DNA of 45,646 nucleotides from Phlegmacium glaucopus (Eukaryota > Basidiomycota > Agaricomycetes > Agaricales > Cortinariaceae), in NCBI GenBank assembly GCA_015039465.1, contig MU130309.1:14100-59745 (forward strand), given 5' to 3'. Both the position numbers and the translations under genes were made by a program. Position 1 is the first letter of the stretch; the number at the start of each line of letters is the position of its first letter. Below, piece by piece: positions 33,320 to 42,830 of the stretch. Under the pieces are notes generated by a model. That model ran no database searches, was not told the DNA's origin, and saw nothing but the letters and a program-made list of their open reading frames with translations.

Positions 33320-33975
33320 TCTCAGGCCTATAAGTATAATCCAGGGGGAACTATAGAACAAAGTAAACTCAGTCTCGGAATAAAAGACTTTATATTTAGG
33401 TAATCTATACCTATAGAACAAAGTAAACTGTAACTATAGTCAGTCCAAGCTGTAATAGTAAAGTAGATAGTACGAACCTCAGTCTCGGAATAAAAGACCG
33501 AGGTATGGGATACAAATGATTGTAACATATATATGAAAAGGATTCCTCCATTCTCCGGGAACGACGGTAGCAATGGTTGAGAAGGAAATTTGTATGAGTA
33601 ATAAAACATAGATAAAAATACCTAAAATCTTTGTCATGCGCGGTTTGGATATTCCACAGGAACATGTATTGGAAAGTCTCATGAGACTGATACTTTGAGA
33701 CTTCGTGGTTCGCCCCTGATTACTTCACCAATTAATACTATTATTGTTATTACCTTGCTGTAAAGCAAGGTCTCTCCGGGGTCTAAACTATACATTTGTT
33801 ACCTAACAGTATTGACACATAACACAAATAAATAAGATACGGTGTCGTTCATGGCTAAACTCACTAAAAGTACTGAAATGTTATAACTTTTTTTGATCCC
33901 AAATATATTTGATGAAACTGTCGTGTCGGCGTCCCTCTATGTTCACCTTCCCCTTGCAAAAGTGTCATTGTCCAT
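33320..33975. repeat. Repeat-bearing interval
   Basis: CTATAGAACAAAGTAAACT occurs at about 33350 and 33413, and CTCAGTCTCGGAATAAAAGAC at about 33368 and 33478: two interleaved direct repeats about 63 and 110 bp apart. AAGTCTCATGAGACT near 33673 recurs near 34780. It may be LTR-derived. No gene is visible. Confidence 0.5.
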
Positions 33976-33979
33976 TGCG

Positions 33980-34355
33980 GTCGTATCAGCAATCTTGACT
34001 CTGCTCATAGTCAACCTTGGTCTTCGCATCCAGCCTTTCCAGCCTTTCCATCTCTCACCTCAGATCCTGCGAGGGATGTTGCATAAACAGCTCAGGATCA
34101 AAATCCTTTAATATCCAAATTGACTTCCGACCCCTACTTCTTGAAAGTGTGACATATACACTGAATGGTGATAGCTTGCCTGAGGGAGGCTTCGCGAGGT
34201 CCACGATAATATATTCCAATGTTTGTCCCTGCAATTTGTAATTTGTGAATGCATATCCAGGAACAATGGCCACCTGTCTCCTTTCCACCTTTATTTTCTC
34301 TCCACCCACTTCGACTAGAGAAAACTGAGCTTACCGATAACCATGTCACATTGTG
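33980..34355 (-). pseudogene. Helitron helicase, C-terminal fragment
   Basis: The minus strand from about 34325 reads RRQVAIVPGYAFTNYKLQGQ, then IIVDLAKPPSGKL, VYVTLSRSRGR and FDPELFMQHPSQDLR. This is the final helicase motif region of Pif1-like helicases fused in fungal Helitrons. A splice-like GTAAGC...TCTAG lies just upstream (34334-34316) with a short exon stub before it. The Rep domain and the rest of the helicase are absent, so it is a relic. Confidence 0.8.
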
Positions 34356-34840
34356 TATTCAACTTATTTAGTTCATATCACAATTTCATTGCCCAAAAGA
34401 AAAGAGGGATTATTCAGCAAGGTATTATGTCGACGGAGGCGACCGCTAGTTGTTATTGTTATTAAATTGTTATTGAGGTGTCACATCAGTTACAAATACT
34501 CTTATTTAATTAAATTAATATACTTGAATGCGGAAATATTGATTATATTAATGACCTATCTTTGAACCTAAGTCCACAGGAGCATATTCTACCAAAAATA
34601 AAATTTAATTAATCAAAATTTAAGCTGCCTAAGCTCAATGTTTGGTTGTGGGGGCGTTGCATATCCCATCAAATAAGATAAACTGTTTATCTAATATCCT
34701 GATACCATCAAAGTCTCAATGATTTCATCAAATGTGTCACAAAGTCTCACAAAGTCTCACAAAGTCTCACTGGGTCTCAAAGTCTCATGAGACTTTTCAT
34801 TTCACATTTGTCCTCATATAATCAGCAAATTCATTTCAGT
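34356..34840. repeat. AT-rich interval with (CACAAAGTCT)n
   Basis: Four tandem copies of an ACAAAGTCTC unit at 34737-34785 precede AAAGTCTCATGAGACTTTT. The rest is AT-rich without a gene. It may be the end of the element that holds the helicase relic. Confidence 0.5.
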
Positions 34841-34879
34841 CTCCAATATTGTATACAACATGAAACCACTCAATTACAG

Positions 34880-36020
34880 GGGCTCCTCCCATCACTTTTA
34901 ACCCTTCAATTCCAGTTAATGAAGAGTAGGGCTGTGCACTGTGACTATAGGGTATGGTACATGGCCAAACCGATATGGCTATGGTACCCATACCATGAGG
35001 GGTTTGGGACATCAAAAATATGGCCGTAAACCTACAGCTGACATATGGGTCAGCCAAATATTAGGGTTGGTGATAATGTAATGGCTTGGGGGGAGCCAGA
35101 TTAGCCTAAAGAGGCTAAATCTGACATCAAATTATTTTTTTGACTGTTTATTGTTGTTTGGCATTGGTAAAAATACTCTGCTGAACCGTATTTTACAGTG
35201 TACAGTACGGTTCAGTACCGAACCATACCCGTATCGTGGAGGGCTTAAATACAAAAAAATACAGCTGTATGTCTACGGCCAACTACCATTACGGTACGGT
35301 GCGCAGCCCTAATGAAGAGGCAAAGGACTACCTCAGGACCAAATTTGCATGGAAATATGTGATAAACAGATACCGAGCAGTTGAATACTTATATGATGAA
35401 GCTGTAAGTTCATGCTTGTGTTTTGAGTGCTTAACAATAATTCAATCTGCCAGGGGATCAAAATCATTGATGTCATCAGTCCCGAACAGTACTTGGCTAA
35501 AGTTGATAGCAGGATTCTCCACATGGTTGAGAGCGGGGTTCCAGGTATGCTCTTTGAACATAACCATAAGTTCATCCCTCCAATAAGATTGCCACAGATG
35601 AATTTAAACCTTTTTCCCACCTCCCAACTACTGCATTGCCAAGCATGAGCAGAAGTCTTGTTTCTCCATTCCATCACCACCCTTACCCAATCTGATTCAC
35701 AATATATTCACTCTTTAATTGCATCGACTGCCCAACACCACACTGAGCTCGTACCAGATGAGAAAGGTTGCGCCAAAGGTTGAGGACCTCCTCAATAGCT
35801 TGGACTACCTTGCCACTGAGGTTCAATACATGATTCACAATGCCCTCCTAGTCCTAGGTAAGTGGGTTTTGGTGGAGAAGCTCCTGAAAGAGCTCATTGA
35901 GCATGAAGAAAAAGTTGGATATATGGCTGTGCAAGTTCAACAGCATGTACTGATGGATCAGGCGAGGGATTTGGTAGAGCAAGCTGTAGATGACTGTGTG
36001 AAGTAGTGATGCCACAGTTC
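34880..36020 (+). pseudogene. Uncharacterised gene split by a MITE
   Basis: Exon parts 34880-34926 and 35320-35403 join in frame after removal of the MITE and one duplication copy, reading PVNEEAKDYLRTKFAWKYVI. After an intron (35404-35453) a clean exon 35454-35544 follows (IIDVISPEQYLAKVD). Later, 35765-36003 encodes a helical stretch (VEDLLNSLDYLATEVQYMI) ending where a second MITE begins. I do not recognise the family. Helical content suggests a soluble protein. The start is unknown and the link between the middle and last exons is uncertain. Confidence 0.45.
34927..35311. mobile_element. hAT-type MITE, 385 bp, with perfect 8-bp duplication
   Basis: Ends TAGGGCTGTGCAC and GTGCGCAGCCCTA are inverse with one mismatch. 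ATGAAGAG lies directly outside both ends (34919-34926, 35312-35319). Subterminal sequence is made of GGTATGGTACC and TACGGTACGG repeats. It interrupts the exon of the uncharacterised gene; precise removal restores frame. Confidence 0.9.
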
Positions 36021-36278
36021 AAACCTGAACTTTTGAGAACCAGACTGAAGTTCAGTTCGGAGTTCAGGGTACAGCTGAACCAAACCTGTTTTGAGGTTCA
36101 ACAAGGTGTAATTTGCCCGAATGCTTGCCTAATATGGTAATTAATTTGGTTCAGAACTGAGAACCAAACCAGAACTGGGTTCAAGGTTCAGACAATTGCC
36201 TGCACTGGACTGATAGTTTGGTTCAAGGTTTGCCAAAAATGGCAGAGAACCAGACTGAACCAGACTTCAGCATCACTA
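36004..36278. mobile_element. hAT-type MITE, 275 bp
   Basis: Ends TAGTGATGC and GCATCACTA are perfect inverses. Flanking octamers GTGTGAAG and GCATGAAG match at 6 of 8, both differences being transitions. The interior is made of GAACCAGACTGAAC and GGTTCAG repeats. Its first bases supply the stop codon of the upstream frame. Confidence 0.8.
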
Positions 36279-36289
36279 GCATGAAGGGT

Positions 36290-37100
36290 CCTTGTTAGGC
36301 ATCCCAAGTTTCAGAAGTTGTGGGTTTGAGATTTTGTGAGTTACTAAACCCAGCTGTTTCAGGGTCATTTATGACTTCTTTCTTTTATTCAGACCTGGGT
36401 AGTGGTGCATCACCAACTTACAAGCTTATGCATTACTATAAAATGTTGATAGAAAAGTAATGCATCACTGGTATATGACAGGATGATGCCACAGATCATT
36501 TTGAATGTAAAAGGAACCCAAACCATTGCTTCTTGCCTCCTGCAACACTGGCTTGACCAGTGAGTAGATACAAATAGCCACCATAGTTAATAGATTATCA
36601 GCTATGGTCTACCAGTGGGCTCTCAACTCAATGAACAACCTACTAATTCAAACATGCCTTTTCCACCTTTCTCCTCACCTGGTTCAACCCCACAGACACC
36701 ATCACGATCATGCAATGCTTCAAATCCACCATTCATCATATCCAATCCCTCCATCACTGATAGGTTAAACTCACAGACAAACAAACTCGATCAAAAAAAA
36801 TGAACTGAATATTGTCAGGGCTCAGACATTTATGTATCCCATTGGGACCAAGTAAATTGATTTTCATGAGCCAATTTTCATTTACAGAATCTCTTATGAT
36901 TGCTGATTTTGAAAAAGACTCCAATATGATTGACGCACGTGTCCCAGATGGTCCAGACCAACAACAAACAATAAAGGAAAAACACTACACCTATCTTGAT
37001 AACCTGAGCCTGTTGTCAGTAGGCTGCACACCATACCATAAACAACCTACAGCCATAAGATGATGGTCAGGATACAGTGATAGGATTACTGTAACCATAA
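36290..37100 (+). other. Interval with weak coding signals
   Basis: Short plus-strand pieces (for example CIPLGPSK near 36835 and SLMIADFEKD near 36890) look coding-like but cannot be joined or assigned. Confidence 0.25.
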
Positions 37101-37129
37101 CCATACAAGTACTTTGAAAGTTCTCAGTG

Positions 37130-37430
37130 GGACGGTCAGAATAAAATACAGTGTTATATGGGTATTGATGGCTCTTATATGAATTGTTGAGGGCTGGAGG
37201 CCTGCATGATGGAGGGAAATAGTATCACAGCCACTGGAAATGATGTGCTCCACAGCAACAGCAGAACCTATAAGTACCCTCAAGGTCAGTTAAGTTTGAT
37301 GGTGACCAATTTAAGCCCAACACACAGTTACACACCTGGTATGGAAAGAATGTTGCCTGCAAGATGATAGAGAATTGAGATTGGGGAACTGCCTATGTCG
37401 GCTTCTGGACTTCATATCCAGGTATGCTCA
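37130..37430 (-). pseudogene. hAT transposase C-terminal relic of a second type
   Basis: The minus strand encodes GSAVAVEHIISSGCDTISLH, the conserved hAT dimerisation segment (SAVAVExxFSxGxDTIS in related elements). It is preceded, across a GTGTGT...TTGAG intron-like gap, by NILSIP. This differs from the hAT at 20436 (SVASERAFSSSG), so it is a separate lineage. Only this end remains. Confidence 0.7.
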
Positions 37431-37804
37431 ACAGCATTCTAGACATGTCCTGCATGGCCTAACTCATTGGAGACATTGTTAGGGCAAGTAAGTTCCCAGT
37501 AACCAAGTTAAATTCAAAGATAAGCACCCTTCACTTATATACTACATGCATGTGAATATGACTAAATATAGCTAAATCACAATACTTTACTCTCCCCCCT
37601 TATTCCATATGGAGTCCATGTGGAATCCATGTGGAATATGTTTGGGCTCATCATGGAATCCATATGGACTATATTTCAACCCACAAACAATGAACTTAAG
37701 AACACAGAATCCAGGTGGATTCCACATGGAATGGGGTGTGTGGATCCCATGTGGAATCCATGTGGAATCCACATGGAATTGGAATAGAGATGGAAATAGT
37801 CAGT

Positions 37805-39280
37805 ACTTTACTGTCCCCCACAAGATCTGATCAGAACTGGTAAGAATCTGATCAGAAACAGGTCATAACTTGGATAATTTGTTATATTCAATTCTGATCA
37901 AATTTTAAGTAGAAACTATAGCTTTCTTGGATACAGAATAAATTCAATATTAATTATTTCATTAACATTAACAGCCTACTAAAATACTAAAATAAAATAA
38001 ATACCCTCCCCTAGTGAGGGAGGGTTACTGGTGTTATTGTCATGACCTATTAAAATAAATCAAAGCCCCAGGTGGGGGTTGCAGCCATCATCATCATAGC
38101 TAAAAAAAAAGGGAGGGTGGGGGATAAGATCATATCCCCACTATAGACATGTACTCACCATTGTAGGGGTGTATGTATCACCATACACCGGTACTCGTCA
38201 TCCTACACCTGTACTCACTGTTGTACATGTCTACATGTTGTTGTATGCATGTGCTTTGTTGTTGTACATGTGTATGCATTGTTGTATGCATTGTTGTATG
38301 TGTGTATGCATTGTGGTACGTGTGTAGGGGTTGTGGCACACATGTATGAGTTGTGGTATGCATGTATGTGTTGTGGTATGGGTGTAGGGGTTGTTGTATG
38401 CATGTACACGTCATTGTAGGTGTGTACGTGTCATGGTACACATATATGTGTCGTCGTACATGTGTGTGGGTTCGTGGTACAGGTGTATGGGTTGTGGTAT
38501 GGGTGGGGTATGGTATGGGTGGGGTATGGTATGGGTGGGGTAGGGATCGTGGTATAGGCCATGTACAGGCCGTGGTACATGTATACAGGTCGTGGTACAG
38601 GTGTACAGGTCATGGTATGTGTGCACTCCTCGTTTGTGGTCGTTGTACATGTGTATGTGCCGTTTGTTGTTGTTGTATGTTGTTATCATCATTGTATGTT
38701 GTACATGGCCTGTTGTAATGTATTAGCAGTGATTGACAATGAAAAGAAATAAAAAATCCCCCCTGCTGAGGGGGGGTTACCATTTCCTCATTATGTGGCA
38801 GTCATTGTCGATCATTGTATGGGTTGTTTGTTGTTTGTTGTTGTCATCATCAACAACGACATAGATCCTATTACAATCTGTTATTAGTGAAGTAGAATGG
38901 AATGAAATAAAAAATACCCCCCAGGAGGGGGGTTACCTTTGTTTAGTCATGGTCCTTGTTATGTTACAGCAGCTGTCGAAATGGGTGTTGAGTGTAGTGT
39001 GGTGGTGGTGGTGTGAGGAACAAATGAACTCAACTTGAACTCAACAAACAGTGATGATCACATCACATGTGGTCATGTGATTGCACCCCACAGACTGAAC
39101 AAAATGAATGATTTTGATAGCAACACCATATTGCTATCAAATACTTGTATATTATGAAATTTATTTTCTTTAAATTTCAATTCTGATCAGAACTCATTGG
39201 ATTTCACTTGGAAAAATGAGTGGTCAGAATTCTGAGCATCTGATCAAATCTGATCAGATCTTGTGGGGGGACAGTAAAGA
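37805..39280. mobile_element. Inner TIR element with TCTGATCAGA arrays
   Basis: Left end CTTTACTGTCCCCCACAAG and right end CTTGTGGGGGGACAGTAAAG are inverse. Subterminal arrays are built from the palindrome TCTGATCAGA. The interior holds the GT-rich satellite at 38150-38720 and CCCCCTGCTGAGGGGGG hairpins near 38755 and 38915. No coding region. The ends match those of the outer element except for a few bases. Confidence 0.75.
38150..38720. repeat. Degenerate TGTATG/GTGGTA satellite
   Basis: About 570 bp of imperfect repeats, 13-20 bp long, such as TTGTACATGTGTATGCATTG and GTGGTATGGGTGGGGTATG. The strand is strongly purine/pyrimidine-skewed: G and T dominate on plus. Confidence 0.85.
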
Positions 39281-40169
39281 CCTCAAAATAGTGGAATCCA
39301 TGTGGAATCCATGTGGACATTCCATCATTCTATATGGAATTTGGCTGTTCCCTTGTCATTCCACATGGAATGAAGAGCCTAAAATGGGTAGGATCTGAGC
39401 CAAAACATATTCCATATGGAATGATGGAATCCATGTGGAATCCATGTGGAATTGGGTGGATTCCAGGTGGATTCCATGTGGAATAAGGGGGGAGAGGTAA
39501 AGACCTCCGAAAATCTGCCATGGACTCCAGAGGCTCAGAATATCTTGCAGTAGATATGGAACCAACAAAGGGCAGCATCGAGAGATTGAAGGGCAGCGTT
39601 GTCAAAGTCGGCACACCTTGCAATATAGCAGAAGTTGAGGAAAGCAGATAAACTCTTTACCACCTCTGGAGGGATGAGACCATGAATCGCTGGTAGGTCG
39701 ATCTAAATATACAACTCTCATGAGTACATTAGACCATCTATTTAGATGTAAATAGAATATACCTTCATCAAGGCTTTGGAGTCATCACCTGTCCACTGTT
39801 TAAAACAGTGGCCTTGCTTGAAGCAATGCAATCCAGGAAATGCAGGAACAGCTGCTAACCTATACAAAAATAAGTAGAGTTTGATATTTTGAAGGGCTAC
39901 TCACCTTCAGTCTATCTCGTCCATTATCCAGCTGGCTTCTGCAGTCTCATAGACAGCCTCTAGGTATTCTCCCACCCAGGTGACGAGGTGATCTTTGAAA
40001 GTCCCTTTGATGGCTTGGTGGAGAAGGTCAGACAAGATAAGCTCATAAATTTCTGTGTGTGGAAAGTCATGGGTGAAAGGTACAACTGGAGCATCAACAC
40101 CATATTCTTCCCGCTGATACAGTGTGAATGTGTATAGGCATGGATATGCACATTTTTCTGGAAATCCCT

Positions 40170-41085
40170 TAATTAATTAATTATAAACTAAACAAAGATG
40201 CAAGCTGATACAGTAAAGGGTCATTGGTGTTGACTACACCAGTTGATTAAAATATATTTTGCAATGAAATAATTCATAACATAGGGCTGGAGATAATTAT
40301 GATGAGATACATCTATTTATCATACTGTCCAATACTCAGAAGTTCCTGGCCAAAACCATAAATACCATGCAAGCCAAAAGGAAATATACTGCAAGTTATA
40401 TAACTACTAAGTCTACAATATCAAAGGAAAATATCTATGCATTAAAAACCCTATGTCTAAAGGTACAAGACGAGGACTTGTACTTTAGCCAAAGTATAGT
40501 CACAGAGAGTCACAAAAGTTACAAGTGTTACAAAAAGAATACACGAGTAAACAAAGAGAGCCAGGCTACTGGATGCAAACCCAAAAGGGATGTTTGTGGA
40601 ATGGTTACAAACAAATAGCCGGAATAACAATAAGGACAATAATGGGTTGCGGAGGGACCAATAATGGGTCACAGCAAACCCAAAACAATTACACAAAAGA
40701 GCTTATTGTTTTATTCTGTATAAGTAGAGTACAACAACTTGTAAATAAATCATTGGATTGTAGCTTTCTTACCCCCACCAATATCAGTTGGTGGTTAAGA
40801 AATAAAGTAACAAACCTTTCAAATCAACAACAAGAGAAATAAATTATTATTAAGTGTATTGGTTACACTATTGGTTTTGCATTGGTTGCAATTATTTAAG
40901 TGTATTAGTTACACTATTGGTTATTGAAGTTAGTCTTCGAAATTTGGATAAATATACAAAGTTATTCACAACTTAAAAGTGAAATCATTATTGTGAGAAT
41001 CAATAAATAAATCGGAACGGCTATACTTCCTAGGAAGCCCGATCACAATTCAAGACTTATATTAGTGTATTTATACACTTATATT
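40170..41085. mobile_element. Insertion of about 0.9 kb in the Plavaka gene, type unclear
   Basis: Transposase coding stops near 41090 and resumes near 40155. The AT-rich interval has TGTTGACTACA near 40229 and its partial inverse TATAGTCAACTT near 41085, two direct copies of GTGTATT[GA]GTTACACTATTGG (40855-40925), and hairpin AAGTGTATAAATACACT. It could be a solo LTR or a TIR element. No target duplication was found. Confidence 0.5.
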
Positions 41086-41900
41086 ATAGTCAACTTATCA
41101 CTGCAATGTGGTGATGTCCAATGTTGATAATAACACATCTGTCGACGCATTGGTTTGAGGACTGGCAGCACCATTGATATCTTGCGCAAGTGAGGTACAG
41201 GTATTGTCATTTTTAGCTGAGTAAATGCTGTGTTATCGCATGAAATAAAAACATACCAGGGACACCAGTTTTGAAGGACACCGGCTAGCATCACCTGCTC
41301 TGGATAATCTGCTATGAAAGGACCCAGATCAAAGATAACACGACAAAAATGGCCATCAGGACACCTATAAACAGCTGGGGTTTTCATTGCTGGCTTTCAA
41401 GTTGAGAGAATGGTGGAAATTGATGAGTGGTAGAGCTGGTGTTTGAATTATCAGAATTTCGGGTCATTATCATATTTACAGTCATCTAAAACATGAGGTA
41501 AATGCTGTTAACGATTGAAATCTAAGCATATTCCGGGCAACAACCTCTGGATCGCGGTACCAGATCTTATATTCCTGCTGCCTCCAGTTTGGTGCATCCA
41601 AGTCCTTGTCAACTTGATCAAAGGAAGACTTGATGCACTGCCATGGTGCATCACCTGCAACACCAACTCATCAGTTCATTTTCCTCCCTAAATTTTGTGT
41701 GAAAACTACATACCTTCCTCAATTGCGTTGATTGTATCATAAATATGTTTGTAGTTTTTGAATGGACCAGAACTCCCATGCTTCATGAGAGAAAGACCCC
41801 ATAATTCCAGGAGATGATTTATATTGCCTTGCAACATCTCCTCTCGGTGGTACAGGAAATCGGCAACTTTAAATTGAAGTTCACTGTTGAATGGAGTCCA

Positions 41901-42214
41901 GTTGTTGAGGCTGGCTTGAGCAATTTTAGTATTTTTAAAATAACATGACACTATGTACTTTGATTGCTTAGTATTGGGAGATGACCCCCTGGCTTATAGG
42001 GTCCTCTACATGTGTAAATATTTATAGAATTTTATAGGATTTATTAGAATTTATATTACCATCAATTCTAATAACTCCTATAAAATTCTATAAATATTTA
42101 CACATGTAAAGGACCCTATAAGCTGGGGGGTCATCTCCCAATACTAAGCAATCAAAGTACATAGTGTCATGTTATTTGAAAAATACTAAAATTGCTCAAG
42201 CCAGCCTCAACAAC
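41901..42214. mobile_element. Foldback element, 314-bp near-perfect palindrome
   Basis: The left arm starts GTTGTTGAGGCTGGCTTGAG and the right arm ends CTCAAGCCAGCCTCAACAAC. The arms of about 145 bp pair almost throughout, with a short unpaired centre near 42055. It lies between Plavaka coding blocks. A MITE of Tc1-like or other origin is possible. Transcripts would form a long hairpin. Confidence 0.9.
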
Positions 42215-42830
42215 ACTATGCATGGCCCACCTTAAGATATATATAAGAATACAATTTCATAAATGAAAGGTATAGTAAGACTGAGACAAACCATTTATAA
42301 ACAGATGGTAAGTCCACTTCAATTTGGAGGTAGGTTGCCCAGGCTTGGGAATGTGTTGCTCTGGAGCTAGCGAGGGAGACAAAGGCAGTACCATAGGAGA
42401 GCCCAAGTGGGAATTTGGAGCAGATGAGGTAGGCAATTCAGGAATTACTTTCTGTGGATCTGCTGGAAGCTGATGGCCATCAAATTTTGGGTGAGCATTT
42501 AGGATATGATTGGTTTGACCAGATTCACTTCTAAATGTTCTTGGACACCCTCTGTGAGTACAATGGAGATTTGCAGATGAGGAATGCTTTTTTGAACCAC
42601 AGGGCATGATTTGGGTGCTGAAACATGTATGGATTTGAGGGAAAGGATGTGGGGAGTAAAGACAGGAGCAGAGCGGCTGCAGTATCCAGGGGGGCATCAA
42701 AAAAAAGCACATGATAAGTTGAAATTTTACCTTACGGTGAATCTGATTCATCAGAAACTCAACCACAGCTCTAACTGTTCCTTCCCAACACCGTGCCTAA
42801 CACATCCAAGACCAAACTCCCTCAATTGTG

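Larger units (their letters stand above)
37586..39505. mobile_element. Outer TIR element with TGGAATCCA palindrome arrays
   Basis: Left end CTTTACTCTCCCCCCTTATTCC and right end GGAATAAGGGGGGAGAGGTAAAG are inverse repeats. Next to each end lie arrays of ATGTGGAATCCATG, a palindromic unit. A second element (37805-39280) sits inside. The pair separates two parts of minus-strand transposase sequence. Confidence 0.75.
39515..42607 (-). pseudogene. Plavaka-type transposase, broken by insertions
   Basis: From 42607 the minus strand begins MPCGSKKHSSSANLHCTHRG, a C2H2 finger (C..C......H....H) typical of Plavaka N-termini. After a foldback element come WTPFNSELQFKVADFLYHRE (41890-41706), DAPWQCIKSSFDQVDKDLD and WYRDPEVVARNM (41660-41520), and AVYRCPDGHFCRVIFDLGPF (about 41370). 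After another insertion come HDFPHTEIYELILSDLLHQA and GTFKDHLVTWVGEYL (40100-39960), FKQGHCFKQWTGDDSKALM (39810) and a last part to about 39515. These motifs in this order define the Plavaka family of basidiomycete DNA transposons. Stops, frame changes and three insertions show it is dead. A DUF6532-like gene starts divergently 224 bp away. Confidence 0.8.

Noticed and set aside
38178..38718. Open frames in both strands of the GT-rich satellite
   Set aside because: Low-complexity repeats give stop-free frames by composition; no domain is present.
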